From contig NZ_AULM01000010.1 in the NCBI RefSeq assembly GCF_000422285.1, positions 54,338-118,337 on the forward strand: a stretch of DNA of 64,000 nucleotides, given 5' to 3'. This DNA comes from Desulfatiglans anilini DSM 4660. GTDB taxonomy: Bacteria > Desulfobacterota > DSM-4660 > Desulfatiglandales > Desulfatiglandaceae. How positions within the stretch are numbered: the first letter of the stretch is position 1; the number at the start of each line of letters is the position of its first letter. The position numbers and the translations under genes are program-made. Below, piece by piece: positions 26,402-35,615 of this stretch. A model generated the notes under the pieces. The model searched no databases. It had not been told where the DNA came from and saw only the letters and a program-made list of their open reading frames with translations.

Positions 26402-27502
26402 CTACCGCCTTTCGCTTTCGAGCACCTTTTTCATGGCGTTGAGAAACCGTTCGTTCTCCTCGGGGAGCCCCACATTGATGCGGATGAACTCCGGCAGACC
26501 GTAGCTGTCCATGGCGCGGATGATCACGCCTTCGTGCAGCATCCGCTCGAAAACCCGTTTCCCGGGGATGGGGACCCGGATCAGGAAATAGTTGGTCTGG
26601 GTGGGCAGGGCCTCGAGGCCCATCTCACGAAGCCCCGCGTGGAGAAAAGCAAGCCCGGCGCGGGTGGTATCGAGGGTGCGGGCGACGAAATCGCGGTCAT
26701 CCAGAGCGGCCGTCGCGCCGGCCTGCGCCAGGGCGTTTGCGTTGAAGGGCTGACGGACCCGGTTCATGTAATCGATCAGTTCGGGCTGCGCGAACCCATA
26801 ACCGATACGGAGACCCGCCAGGCCGTAGAGTTTCGAGAAGGTCCTCAGCACTATCAGACGCGGGCAAACGGCGAGCAGATCTTCTCCGCGGGCGACGTTC
26901 GGATCGGTGGTGAATTCGATGTAGGCCTCGTCGAGGACGACCACGATGTCGCGGGGGATGTCCTCCAGGAACCGGAGCATCTCGTCCTTCAAAAGGATGG
27001 TTCCGGTCGGGTTGTTGGGGTTGTTGATGAAGATGATCTTGGTCCGGGGTGTGACCGCGGCATGAACATCGTCGAGACCGATCCTGAAATCCTTCAGCGG
27101 GACCGATATCATGAGCCCGCCGGCGCCGAGCACCATCTTCTCGTAGACCAGGAATGTCGGAAAGGCCTGAACGGCCTCATCTCCCGGAGCAAGGAAGGTC
27201 CTGATGATCAGTTCGATGATTTCGTTGGAGCCGTTGCCGAGGATGATCTGTTCCATCGGCAGGCTGAGAAGCTGCCCGAGCCTGCGCTTCAAATAATAGC
27301 CGCTCCCATCGGGATAGCGGTGGAGATTCGGGATCTTCTCGACGATCGCCTTCACGGCCATAGGGGAAGGGCCAAGCGGGTTTTCGTTCGAGGCGAGCTT
27401 GATCGAACCGAAGATGCCGAGTTCCCGTTCCAGTTCCTCGATGGGTTTTCCGGGGGGGTAGGGCACCAGGGTTTCGACGCCTTTGTGGGTCAGCGGTTTC
27501 AT
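26402..27502 (-). CDS. hisC: Histidinol-phosphate aminotransferase
   Basis: A 366-residue class I/II PLP aminotransferase converting imidazole-acetol phosphate to histidinol phosphate. Features: LASNENPLGPSP at the N-terminus, NPNNPTGT, DEAYIEF, and the PLP lysine in TFSKLYGLAGLRIGYG, with the C-terminal Arg in FIRINVG. The family also covers aromatic aminotransferases, so a role in Tyr/Phe synthesis cannot be excluded. It heads the hisC-cmk-rpsA-sppA string. Confidence 0.93.
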   Translation of the reverse strand: MKPLTHKGVETLVPYPPGKPIEELERELGIFGSIKLASNENPLGPSPMAVKAIVEKIPNLHRYPDGSGYYLKRRLGQLLSLPMEQIILGNGSNEIIELIIRTFLAPGDEAVQAFPTFLVYEKMVLGAGGLMISVPLKDFRIGLDDVHAAVTPRTKIIFINNPNNPTGTILLKDEMLRFLEDIPRDIVVVLDEAYIEFTTDPNVARGEDLLAVCPRLIVLRTFSKLYGLAGLRIGYGFAQPELIDYMNRVRQPFNANALAQAGATAALDDRDFVARTLDTTRAGLAFLHAGLREMGLEALPTQTNYFLIRVPIPGKRVFERMLHEGVIIRAMDSYGLPEFIRINVGLPEENERFLNAMKKVLESERR

Positions 27503-28073
27503 GCACGATCCTTCTTTCCCCGGGCAGGCCGCCCGGTCTGCGACCCCCTTTGGGGTTGCTGAACAGGCGTGTGCCCGGCTCTAAGTTCGCCGGGCTGCCC
27601 GGCGGCGGTTTGCGGGCTCCCTTGAAGATGCGGCGGGAGTCCACGGAACAAGGGTGTTTTACATCCGAGGACGACGCATGGTAGTCTGCGGTTCCCGGTA
27701 CCGGTTCCGGGGCGGAAAGCGCGGGCGGCGAACGGGCAGGTGCTTCAGTGCGTGCCGGTCTGCGCATTTATAACGCAACGCGGCGGGAATGTAAATCGTG
27801 TCTGCCGGAAATGGGCGACTGGTCAGGGCTGTGCTCCCTCCCCGGAAACGGCGATTTTTATGCCCTTCGCGGCTTCGATTTGCAGGATTAAGTCTGGGCC
27901 GGGCGCCGAATGCCTGCGCACAAACGTTTGTTTTTCGGGCGTGGGCGAAGAATCGGTCTATAGTTTCGAGAAGGGGGATCGGGCCTCGGGACCGCCTCTA
28001 CCAGGTCTCGAGCCTTTCTCGGGCGGGATAGGTCGTTTTGGGCTGAAGGGGGATGGGGGATCCATTTTCTGGC
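27503..28073. other. Intergenic region between hisC and HU gene
   Basis: About 570 bases separate the divergent hisC and HU genes. GC-rich dyads such as GTGCCCGGCTC...GCCGGGCTGCCCGGC (near 27572-27600) are visible; no gene or family repeat is recognised. Confidence 0.3.
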
Positions 28074-28102
28074 TTGACTTCACGCGGCTGATCCATTAGG
28101 TT
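28074..28102 (+). promoter_or_regulatory. Promoter candidate for the HU gene
   Basis: TTGACT (28074-28079) and TAGGTT (28097-28102) with a 17-base spacer, 60 bases upstream of the HU start. Confidence 0.45.
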
Positions 28103-28161
28103 TACCCAATCTACTCGGTAACCGCTCATAATCGTTCCCTTATTTTCACCAGAGGAGTGCC

Positions 28162-28440
28162 ATGAACAAGTCGCAGCTGATCGAAGCGCTTGCCAAAGAA
28201 GAAAATCTGCCGCTCAAGAAGGCCGAAGAGGTGGTCAATACGATTTTCGCCGAAATGGAGATGGCCCTTGTCAAGGGCGAGCGGGTCGAGATTCGTGGAC
28301 TGGGCAGTTTCAAGGTGAAGAACTACGACGGCTATAAGGGAAGAAACCCGAAGACGGGGGATGTTATCGAGGTAGCCCCCAAGAAACTGCCCTTTTTCAA
28401 GGTGGGTAAAGAGCTCAAGGAACGCGTTGATCTTTTTTGA
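28162..28440 (+). CDS. HU-family DNA-binding protein
   Basis: A 92-residue HU/IHF-family nucleoid protein. It begins MNKSQLIEALAKEENLPLKKAEEVV, has the dimer core EIRGLGSFKVKNY and a beta-arm GRNPKTGDVIEV with the DNA-intercalating Pro, then KKLPFFKVGKELKERV. GAGGAG lies upstream of the ATG. It compacts DNA and assists recombination, including integrase reactions. The motif GRNPKTG is HU-like more than IHF-like. Confidence 0.95.
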   Translation: MNKSQLIEALAKEENLPLKKAEEVVNTIFAEMEMALVKGERVEIRGLGSFKVKNYDGYKGRNPKTGDVIEVAPKKLPFFKVGKELKERVDLF

Positions 28441-28470
28441 TAAGTTCTTGATCCAGGACGAGATATCAGG

Positions 28471-28670
28471 CCTTGGTCGTGCTAGACGGGGAGTTAGCGG
28501 TGCCCTGTAGCCCGAAATCCGCTCATGCGGGGTCGAAGATCTCCACTGAGGGGGCGCGCGAAACCGCCCCAGGGCGTCCTGGAGACGAGGTGGACCTCAC
28601 GTAACCGGCGCTTATGAACCCCGCCAGGTCCGGAAGGAAGCAGCGGTAAGTAAGAATGCCTGTGTCGTGA
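28471..28670 (+). ncRNA. ffs: Signal recognition particle RNA (4.5S-type, long form)
   Basis: The universally conserved SRP domain IV sequence is present at about 28618-28648: GAACCCCGCCAGGTCCGGAAGGAAGCAGCGGTAA, quoted here only as AGGTCCGGAAGGAAGCAGCG. Upstream GTGCTAGACGGGGAGTTAGC and GGTGCCCTGTAGCCCGAAAT at 28480-28517 match the long SRP RNA form I know from Geobacter-like deltaproteobacteria. The RNA binds Ffh and targets membrane proteins. Ends are approximate. Confidence 0.88.
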
Positions 28671-28761
28671 TGGAATCTACCTCCTATCTCCCGGATCCCG
28701 AGGCGCTTCGTCGCGTTTTCGAATGGGGATGCACGGCCAAGGACTCCAATCCTCTTTCCAC

Positions 28762-29520
28762 ATGATCTCCCAAATCCCTCTATTTTTGCGGTTCCCCGGC
28801 CTGTCCCGGCAGCCCGGCCTTTCGCACGCCGTTTTCACGAGGCGCGGCGGGGAAAGCTCTCCGCCGTATGACACCCTCAATGTCAGCGAAAGCGTAGGCG
28901 ATGCGGGAGGGTGCGTGCGGGGGAACCTCGAGAGGATCCGCCGCCACCTGGGGGCCGAGAGGCTCTTCTGGATGAACCAGTGCCACGGGGATACGGTGGC
29001 GGTGATTCGGCCGGAAGAAGCGGCCTTGGCAGACACGGTTCCGGACGCGGATGCCCTGGTGACCGATGCCCCCGGTCTGGCCGTCATGGTCAAGCAGGCG
29101 GACTGCCAGGGGGTCGTTCTCTTCGACCCGGAAAGGCGCGTGACGGCGGTCGCGCATAGCGGGTGGCGCGGCAGCGTGCGCAACATCCTGGGCTGTACGG
29201 TGTCGGTGATGGAGCAGGTCTTCGGATGCATCCCGCGGGACATCCGCGCGGGGGTCGGACCATCGCTCGGCCCGTGCTGTGCGGAGTTCAAATCCTTCCG
29301 GGAGATATTTCCCCGTTCCTTCAACGCCTTCAGGGTGGGGGAGGCGCATTTCGACCTGTGGGGCCTCAGCATCCATCAGTTGATGGCCGCCGGCCTGCGG
29401 CGGGAACGGATCGAGACGGCCGGGATCTGCACCCGCTGCCGGAAGGATCTGTTCTTTTCCTACAGAGGGGAGGGCGCCACCGGGCGCTTTGCAACGGTAG
29501 CCATGCTGAAGCGCCCCTGA
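28762..29520 (+). CDS. pgeF: Peptidoglycan editing factor PgeF / YfiH-type laccase-domain protein
   Basis: A 252-residue YfiH-family protein with the copper/zinc-type multicopper-like fold. Family motifs: FTRRGGESSPPYDTLN, NQCHGDTVAV (His), VKQADCQGVVLFD (Cys) and VAVAHSGWRGSV (His), then GPSLGPCCAEF and TAGICTRC. In E. coli the protein removes mis-incorporated amino acids from peptidoglycan precursors; relatives have purine-nucleoside activity. ATG 28762 is chosen by family length; 28723 is an alternative, and neither has a strong ribosome binding site. Confidence 0.9.
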   Translation: MISQIPLFLRFPGLSRQPGLSHAVFTRRGGESSPPYDTLNVSESVGDAGGCVRGNLERIRRHLGAERLFWMNQCHGDTVAVIRPEEAALADTVPDADALVTDAPGLAVMVKQADCQGVVLFDPERRVTAVAHSGWRGSVRNILGCTVSVMEQVFGCIPRDIRAGVGPSLGPCCAEFKSFREIFPRSFNAFRVGEAHFDLWGLSIHQLMAAGLRRERIETAGICTRCRKDLFFSYRGEGATGRFATVAMLKRP

Positions 29521-29527
29521 GAGGGTG

Positions 29528-30265
29528 TCAGTCCCGCTGATACATCTCCATCCAGCGTCTGCGCGCAGACGAATACCAGGTCACGGGGTACCCTTCTTCT
29601 TCCCCGATCTTTACCGTTTCGTCCTCCAAAGCCGCCCCGCGATAGCGGAGGCCGGCAACGAAGGAGTCTTCACCGATCCCGATCGAGGTCAGGTCCGCCA
29701 TGTCCAATTTCAGGGCACGGGGGTCGATGATCTCCGCCGGCGGCAGGGGGTAGACCACCGTGCCCTTGGCCCAGGTGCCTGCGCTGACGGCGCTTTGATC
29801 CGGCGGATGCGGGGGAACCCGGGGAGGCTCCAGCCAATGGAGCGGCACCGTCCGGAGATGAAGGGCGGGCGGATCGACATCAGGGGGAGGGTCGTAGGGG
29901 ACGAACTCGAAGACACAACGCTCCCCCTCATAGAATCCGATCTCGAAAAGGCCCGGCCCCTCCCTGCCTCCGCCGAAGCCCCGCAGGTGAAAGAGGTTGT
30001 CGAGTTCCCGGAAATCGCGCCATCGCAGTCCGGCTGTCTGCATGATGCGACGCATCGCGTCCAGGTCTTCGTACCAGAGGCGCTTGATCTCCTCCGCGCC
30101 GACATAGTCTGGAAAACGATGGAGAATCATGGCTGGAACGGCCGCGGCGTCGCGGTGTTCGACAAGATGCGCCGCAACGGCTTCCCTGGCCGGCAGAGGC
30201 AGGAGGCCGCAGACGATTTCGGCGGCGTATCCGCTGACGCGGATGCTTTTGGGAACGTCGACCAT
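29528..30265 (-). CDS. Hypothetical protein
   Basis: A 245-residue soluble protein not assigned to a family. It has an N-terminal helical part (PLPAREAVAAHLVEHRDAAAVPAMILHRFPDYVG), a central beta-rich part and proline-rich linker PPRVPPHPPDQSA, and a C-terminal WYSSARRRWMEMYQRD. GC and codon use match neighbours. It is convergent with pgeF, with seven bases between stop codons, and lies 24 bases upstream-side of the RND gene end, so it is not part of the efflux operon start. Confidence 0.6.
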   Translation of the reverse strand: MVDVPKSIRVSGYAAEIVCGLLPLPAREAVAAHLVEHRDAAAVPAMILHRFPDYVGAEEIKRLWYEDLDAMRRIMQTAGLRWRDFRELDNLFHLRGFGGGREGPGLFEIGFYEGERCVFEFVPYDPPPDVDPPALHLRTVPLHWLEPPRVPPHPPDQSAVSAGTWAKGTVVYPLPPAEIIDPRALKLDMADLTSIGIGEDSFVAGLRYRGAALEDETVKIGEEEGYPVTWYSSARRRWMEMYQRD

Positions 30266-30289
30266 CGGACTTCCTCTTGACGTTTACGG

Positions 30290-33200
30290 TCAGGCGGCTG
30301 CCTTTTTGCGGGTGCCGCGGCTCCCGCGCCCCTCGAGCCATGCGCGCCCGCTTTCCACGATGAAGCAGAGCACCGGGACGAGCACCAGCGTCAGAAGGGT
30401 GGCGACGGCCAGTCCGAAGATGACCGCGACCGCCATTGGGCCCCACCATTGGCTAGATTCCCCGCCGATATCGAAGGCCAGCCGTCTGAAGTCGAGGCTG
30501 ATGCCGGTCGCCATGGGGAGGAGCCCGAGAATGGTGGTGATGGCCGTAAGCATAACGGGCCGGAACCGCACCATCCCCGCCTGCACCAGGGCCTCCTTGA
30601 ATGGCATCCCGCGGTTTTTCAACTGGTTGTAATAGTCGATCAGCACGATGGCGTTGTTCACGACCACTCCCGCCAGACTGATGACGCCGATTCCCGTCAT
30701 GATGACGCCGAAGGGGGTCCCGGTGATCAGGAGGCCCAGAAAGACCCCGATCAGGGACAGGAGGACCGAGGTCAGGATGATGCAGGGCGTGAAAAAGGAG
30801 TTGAACTGGGTCATCAGGACCAGAAAGATCAGAAAAAGGGTGGCTGTGAAGGCCTTCGAGAGAAAGGCCGAGGCCTTTTCCTGCTCCTGCTGTTCTCCGG
30901 TGAAGCGGTGGTTGTAGCCGCGGGGCCACTCGAATCCCGCCCCGATCCGGGCCTCGATATCCCGGATGACCTCATTGGCGAGCCTCCCGGAGACATCCCC
31001 CGAAATGGTGACGACGCGCTTCTGGTCGAGGCGCATGATGGCGCCGAGGCCGCTCGCGATGCCGATCTCGGCGACCGTAGACAGGGGGATCGGCTCTCCG
31101 CGCGGGCCCGAGATCGTGAGACGCTCGAGGTTCTCGATGCTGTGGCGGTCGCGCTCGGGGAGCCGGGCCAGGATGTCGTATTCATCCTTCCCGTCGCGGA
31201 AAACGCCGACCTTGACGCCGTTGATGGCGGCCTTGATGGTGTAGGCGATATAATAGGTGTCGAGCCCCAGGAGGGCTGCCTTTTCCTTGTCGACCCGGAT
31301 GCGGATCTCCGGCTTTCCCTTGACGAAGTTGTCTTTCAGGTCAACGAGGCCGGGGATGTCGCTGATCGCCTTGTGGACCCGGGCGGCGAGTTCGCCGAGC
31401 ACGTGGATGTCATCGCCGCTGATCTCGAGGTTGATGGGCGGACCGGTGGGCGGGCCTTCCTCTTCTCTTTCGACCTGCACCTCCGCCCCGATGATCCGCT
31501 CCAGCAGCCGGGTGCGAACCTCTTTGACAATTTCGGACGATGGGCGCGTCCGGTCGTGGAATTCCCGGAAATCGAGGGCCACCCGGCTCAGGTGGGTGCC
31601 GGTCCCGCCCTGTGAAAAGGGGTCCCCTCCGACCAGCCCGACGTCGGAGATGACATAGCGGATGTCCTCGTATGGGGAGAGGACGGACTCGACCTCTTTG
31701 ACGAGCTGGTCGGAGGCGTCGAGGCTCGCCCCCTCGGGCGCCTTGATGTGGACATAGGCACGCCGTGGTTCGGTTTCAGGGAAGAACTCGAAGCCCTTGC
31801 CGAGGAGCCCGAAGGCTGCCGCCGAACCGATGAGAAGCAGGAAGGCCAGGAAAACCACCAGGATCGGATGTCTTAAGGACCCCTCGAGGAGGCGGGCGTA
31901 GACGCGCTTGACGAGCGGTTCACGGCCCGGCTGCGCGCCGTTGGCGGGGGCTGCCGGTTTGGCCGTCTGGTAGCGTGCGGAAAGGACGGGGTTGATCACC
32001 AGGGCCACGAAGAGGGAAGCCGACAGGGCCATGATGATGGTCTGCGGGAGGAACTTCATGAATTCCCCCATGATGCCGGGCCAGAAGAGCATCGGGAAGA
32101 AGGCGCCGAGGGTGGTCAGCGTGGACGTGATCACCGGCCAGGCGACCTGATCGGTGCCGACCGCGGCCGCCTCCCCGCGCGTCATTCCCTGCTGGATGTG
32201 GCGGTAGATGTTCTCGACGATGACGATGCCGTTGTCCACGAGCATGCCGAGGGCGAGGATCAGCGAGAAGAGGACCACCATGTTGAGGGTGATGCCGAAG
32301 GCGGCGAGGAGCGCGAAGGTGATGAGCATCGAGTAGGGGATGGCCAACGCCACGAAGAAGGCTGAGCGGCCGCCGATGAAGATGAAGATGACCGCCAGGA
32401 CGAGGACGAGGCCCGTGAGGATGTTGTTCTCCAGATCCGCGATCATGAGCCGCACGTCGTCGGACATGTCGGAGGTCAGGTCGATGGCGAGCGCGGAAGG
32501 GAGGAGCGGTTTCATTTCCGCGACGACCCGCTTGACCTCGTCTGTGACCCGGACGATATTCTCGCCGGTGCGCTTCTTGATGGCGAGGGTCACGCTCTGC
32601 TCGCCGTTGATGCGGCTTCGGGTGAGGGGGTCTTTGTGGGTGTCGAGGATGGTGGCGATGTCGCGGAGGTAGACGGGTTTCCCGTCGCGGACGAAGGCGA
32701 CGATCGAAAAGATCTCCGCCGGCTGTTTGAAATCCTCGGGGACCCGCACGAGGTATTTCCCCTCGCTGATGTCCATGCTGCCGCCCGGCATGTTGACGTT
32801 GCTTCTTGTGACGGACTCCACGATGCTCGAAAAGGGCACGTTGTAGGCGGCCACCCGGTCGAGGTCGAAGGCGACATGGATCTCCCGCTCGAGACCGCCG
32901 CTCAGTTCGGCGTCGAGCACCCCCGGGATCGCCTCCATGCGATCCTCCAGATCCTCGGCGAAATTCTGCAGGCGCCGCAGATTGAAGGGGCCCGAGAGGA
33001 CCACCCGGATTACCGGAAGGTCGGAGAAGTTGACTTCGAGGATGACCGGTTCGTCAGGCAGGTCATTGGGCAGGTCGGGCTTGGCCTGGTCCACCTTGTC
33101 CCGGACCTTCTGCACGGCATCGTCGATATCGATGTCGGGAAGGAATTTGATGGCCACGGTGGAGATGCCTTCGGCCGATGTCGAGCGGATCTCTTCAACG

Positions 33201-33427
33201 TCGGCAAGGCCCTTGAGCTTGCGCTCGATGGGGACGGTGATCAGTTCTTCCATGTCTTCCGGGGCCACGCCCTCATAGGTCGTGTTGACGAACACGTAGG
33301 GGATGGTGATGTCCGGAAAGGATTCCCGCGGGATGGTCAGGTAGCAGTACAGACCGGTGACGACGATCAGGACGAGCAGGGCGAAGACCGTTACCTCCCG
33401 CTTGAGGGCGGTTTGGTTGATGATCAT
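30290..33427 (-). CDS. RND efflux transporter permease
   Basis: A 1045-residue inner-membrane proton-driven pump of the AcrB/HAE-type RND superfamily. Twelve membrane helices are arranged as 1 + 5, duplicated, with two large periplasmic loops. Helix 4 reads SLILALGMLVDNGIVIVENI, so the usual Asp-Asp proton relay is Asp-Asn, common in non-AcrB RND groups. Conserved GxxLxxxE-type loops after TM4 and TM10 and the FxxLxxFxxxF region are visible. Its start overlaps the stop of the adaptor gene by four bases (ATGA). No TolC-like gene is nearby. Substrates could be drugs, bile-like or lipid compounds. Confidence 0.94.
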   Translation of the reverse strand: MIINQTALKREVTVFALLVLIVVTGLYCYLTIPRESFPDITIPYVFVNTTYEGVAPEDMEELITVPIERKLKGLADVEEIRSTSAEGISTVAIKFLPDIDIDDAVQKVRDKVDQAKPDLPNDLPDEPVILEVNFSDLPVIRVVLSGPFNLRRLQNFAEDLEDRMEAIPGVLDAELSGGLEREIHVAFDLDRVAAYNVPFSSIVESVTRSNVNMPGGSMDISEGKYLVRVPEDFKQPAEIFSIVAFVRDGKPVYLRDIATILDTHKDPLTRSRINGEQSVTLAIKKRTGENIVRVTDEVKRVVAEMKPLLPSALAIDLTSDMSDDVRLMIADLENNILTGLVLVLAVIFIFIGGRSAFFVALAIPYSMLITFALLAAFGITLNMVVLFSLILALGMLVDNGIVIVENIYRHIQQGMTRGEAAAVGTDQVAWPVITSTLTTLGAFFPMLFWPGIMGEFMKFLPQTIIMALSASLFVALVINPVLSARYQTAKPAAPANGAQPGREPLVKRVYARLLEGSLRHPILVVFLAFLLLIGSAAAFGLLGKGFEFFPETEPRRAYVHIKAPEGASLDASDQLVKEVESVLSPYEDIRYVISDVGLVGGDPFSQGGTGTHLSRVALDFREFHDRTRPSSEIVKEVRTRLLERIIGAEVQVEREEEGPPTGPPINLEISGDDIHVLGELAARVHKAISDIPGLVDLKDNFVKGKPEIRIRVDKEKAALLGLDTYYIAYTIKAAINGVKVGVFRDGKDEYDILARLPERDRHSIENLERLTISGPRGEPIPLSTVAEIGIASGLGAIMRLDQKRVVTISGDVSGRLANEVIRDIEARIGAGFEWPRGYNHRFTGEQQEQEKASAFLSKAFTATLFLIFLVLMTQFNSFFTPCIILTSVLLSLIGVFLGLLITGTPFGVIMTGIGVISLAGVVVNNAIVLIDYYNQLKNRGMPFKEALVQAGMVRFRPVMLTAITTILGLLPMATGISLDFRRLAFDIGGESSQWWGPMAVAVIFGLAVATLLTLVLVPVLCFIVESGRAWLEGRGSRGTRKKAAA

Positions 33428-34542
33428 TGGATCCGGACCCTCGTTCCCTCTTCGACGTTGCGCTGCCCCTTGACGATCAGCTGATCTCCAGGCTCGAGAC
33501 CCGTGACGATCTGGACGCGGTCCCCTTCGATGACACCGATCTCCGCGCTGCGTGCGCGGGCGAAACCGTCCTCGACGACAAAGACCAGCCGTTCGCCGCT
33601 CCGGTCAACGACGGCGAAGAGGGGAACAGCCAGCGCATCGGGAATGACGCGGCGCAGGAAGGCGAGCCTCGCGATCATGCCGGGCCGAATCTCGAGGGCC
33701 GTATTGTCCATCACGACCTTCACCCGAAAGGTCTTGGTGGCGGGATCGGCCTTGAAGGCGATGAAATCGATGCGGCCGAGGGACTCTTTTCCCGGCAGGG
33801 CATCGATACGGACCTGTACGCTTTGACCGACCCGGAGATAACGGACATCGCTCTCGGGCACACTGGCGATGATCTCGATCTGCTCGATGTCGACGAGGTC
33901 CAGCAACGGGTCGCCCCGGCTGATGAATTCACCCTGGTCCACGTGCAGAAGGTTGACGCGGCCGCTGATCGGCGCGTGCACGAAACCGTCCTGGTATTCC
34001 ACCCGGGCCTGATCGAGATCCGCCTCGGCACGGGTCCGTTCGGCGATGCTGTAGTCGAGCTCCTCCTGGGTGATGATCCGCCGGTCGAAGAGCTTGCGGC
34101 GCCGGTCGTAAACGTTTTCCGCCAGTTCATAGGCCGCCTTAGCCCGGTCCAGAGCCGCCTTGCGGGCCGCGACATCGATCCTGGCCAGGAGCTCCCCCTT
34201 TGCAACGGCGGCTCCTTCGCGGAAAAGGAGCGCCTCGACACGCCCGGCTGCATCGGAGGCGACCCGCACGTCCAGGTGCGGTTCGGTTTGACCCGGCAGA
34301 ATCAGGATGTCGCGGAGGGGGGCGGGGTGAATCGGAACGACGGAGACCGCAACCTCCGGCGCTTCGCGGCCGGCGGTTTCACCGGCCGTTTTCTGGTCGC
34401 GGCATCCCTGGAGAAAAATAGAACCCACAAGAAGGGCGCACAGCAACAGGAGCAGGTGTGCGGCCCCAGATGGTTTCGGTCCGGAATTGATTTGCCGGGT
34501 GCAACCGAATCTCCCAGTCGCTAATGAGGGTTTTCTGCCCAT
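33424..34542 (-). CDS. HlyD/AcrA-type membrane fusion protein
   Basis: The periplasmic adaptor of the RND pump: lipoyl half-motifs flank an alpha-helical hairpin (ALDRAKAAYELAENVYDRRRKLFDRRIITQEELDYSIAERTRAEADLDQARVEYQ, positions about 115-170 of the frame), then beta-barrel and membrane-proximal domains. It appears to be a lipoprotein, with LLLLLCALLVGSIFLQGC as signal and lipobox. The start is uncertain: the frame continues upstream into a dispersed repeat, the ATG at 34542 lies inside that repeat and lacks a ribosome binding site, and no ATG/GTG occurs between it and the signal core. The first 25 or so residues may not be translated. Confidence 0.88.
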   Translation of the reverse strand: MGRKPSLATGRFGCTRQINSGPKPSGAAHLLLLLCALLVGSIFLQGCRDQKTAGETAGREAPEVAVSVVPIHPAPLRDILILPGQTEPHLDVRVASDAAGRVEALLFREGAAVAKGELLARIDVAARKAALDRAKAAYELAENVYDRRRKLFDRRIITQEELDYSIAERTRAEADLDQARVEYQDGFVHAPISGRVNLLHVDQGEFISRGDPLLDLVDIEQIEIIASVPESDVRYLRVGQSVQVRIDALPGKESLGRIDFIAFKADPATKTFRVKVVMDNTALEIRPGMIARLAFLRRVIPDALAVPLFAVVDRSGERLVFVVEDGFARARSAEIGVIEGDRVQIVTGLEPGDQLIVKGQRNVEEGTRVRIQ

Positions 34543-34650
34543 ATCAACGCCGTCATGCGTTTGCGCGGGGGCGGCCTGCCGGTCGCCGTGCACGCCAACG
34601 TGCAGGTTGACGCAGAGATGGGCGAAAAAGACCGTTTCCGGATGGAGTCT
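34471..34650 (+). repeat. Full copy of dispersed palindromic repeat
   Basis: Aligns end to end with the 6731 copy: GGTCCGGAATTGATTTGCCG at the left, CCCATATCAACGCCG, GCGTTTGCGCGG, a central GGCGGCCTGCCGGTCGCC (34570-34587), AACGTGCAGGTTGACGCAGAG and CGTTTCCGGATGGAGTCT at the right. It occupies the 5' end of the membrane fusion gene and ends 15 bases before the stop codon of the DHDPS-like gene. Confidence 0.75.
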
Positions 34651-34664
34651 GGATTGAATGCGTG

Positions 34665-35615
34665 TCACCGTGGGCGGTCTTTCATCATCGCTGCGATCTC
34701 CCCGGCCAGCGCTTCGGCCGCAGGGCAGGGGACGTGCGAAAAGGGGGACTCGATGACCCCCTCCTTTGCCAGGACCGCTTTGATCACAGCGGCCGGGGAA
34801 GCATCATAGCGCTTTTTGACGAGGCGCAGGAAATTGCCGAGATCCCAGATCTGTCTCAGAAAGTCAGGGTAGTTTTTCGAAGATCCCTCGAGGTGCAGCG
34901 ACGACTGCATGATCGTCTGCCAGCCGCTGGACAGGAGGTTCGCACCGCAGGAAACCACGCCGCTCATGCTCGGAAAATCCAGAAAATGCTCCTCGTCGCC
35001 GTCGTAGATCCGGAAATCGGGGTGCGCCCTCACCGCCTTCTGATAACCCCCGGCGCGGTCGAGGGAGCCGTGGAAGATCAGGCCCGCAAGATGGGGCAGC
35101 GAGCTGAGCTCTTTCAGGATGGCGGTGCGGATGTTGCTGCGTTTAAGCCGCTTTGCGGTCGAACCGACGAGAGCCGGGTCGTTGTAAAGCAGAAACGTCC
35201 CATCGCCGGTCAACTCCCGGTATTCCCGATAGAGAGCGGCGAGCCCGCGGTTGCTGTGGTAGTACAAGGGCGCATCGACGAAGAAAACGGCGTGCTCCGC
35301 GGCGTGACGCTTCCGCAGGCGGTTCAGGATCACCAGGGTCTGCCGGGTGCGTTCTTCATCTTCGTTGGTGAACCAGATGAGGACAGGTTTTCGGCCGCGA
35401 AGTACCAGCAGGGCGTCTTCGAGGAGTTTGGCCCGGGTGTCCGGATCGAGGAAAACGCCCTCGCCCGCCCGTGGGCTTGCGAGGAGCACCGCCTGGCAGT
35501 TGCCTGCGACACGGTCGAGCAGACGTCCCAGGCTTCGGCTGTCGAGCGATCCGTCGCCTTGCATCGGGGTGACGAGATCGGTCAGGAGCCCCTTAGGGGA
35601 GCGGATGTTTGCCAT
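34665..35615 (-). CDS. Dihydrodipicolinate synthase-like protein lacking the Schiff-base lysine
   Basis: A 316-residue TIM-barrel protein of the DapA/NanA family. It keeps the opening GLLTDLVTPMQGDGSLD, the VDAPLYYHSN segment and FLLYNDPAL, equivalent to the YN-P strand with the catalytic Tyr. Where DapA has G-I-K-x-x-x-G, this protein reads AGLIFHGSLDRAG, so the Schiff-base Lys appears replaced. The enzyme may therefore be inactive as an aldolase or use other chemistry. ATG 35615 has GGAGGAG upstream and overlaps the end of kdsD by 23 bases, so the two are translationally coupled. Confidence 0.75.
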   Translation of the reverse strand: MANIRSPKGLLTDLVTPMQGDGSLDSRSLGRLLDRVAGNCQAVLLASPRAGEGVFLDPDTRAKLLEDALLVLRGRKPVLIWFTNEDEERTRQTLVILNRLRKRHAAEHAVFFVDAPLYYHSNRGLAALYREYRELTGDGTFLLYNDPALVGSTAKRLKRSNIRTAILKELSSLPHLAGLIFHGSLDRAGGYQKAVRAHPDFRIYDGDEEHFLDFPSMSGVVSCGANLLSSGWQTIMQSSLHLEGSSKNYPDFLRQIWDLGNFLRLVKKRYDASPAAVIKAVLAKEGVIESPFSHVPCPAAEALAGEIAAMMKDRPR

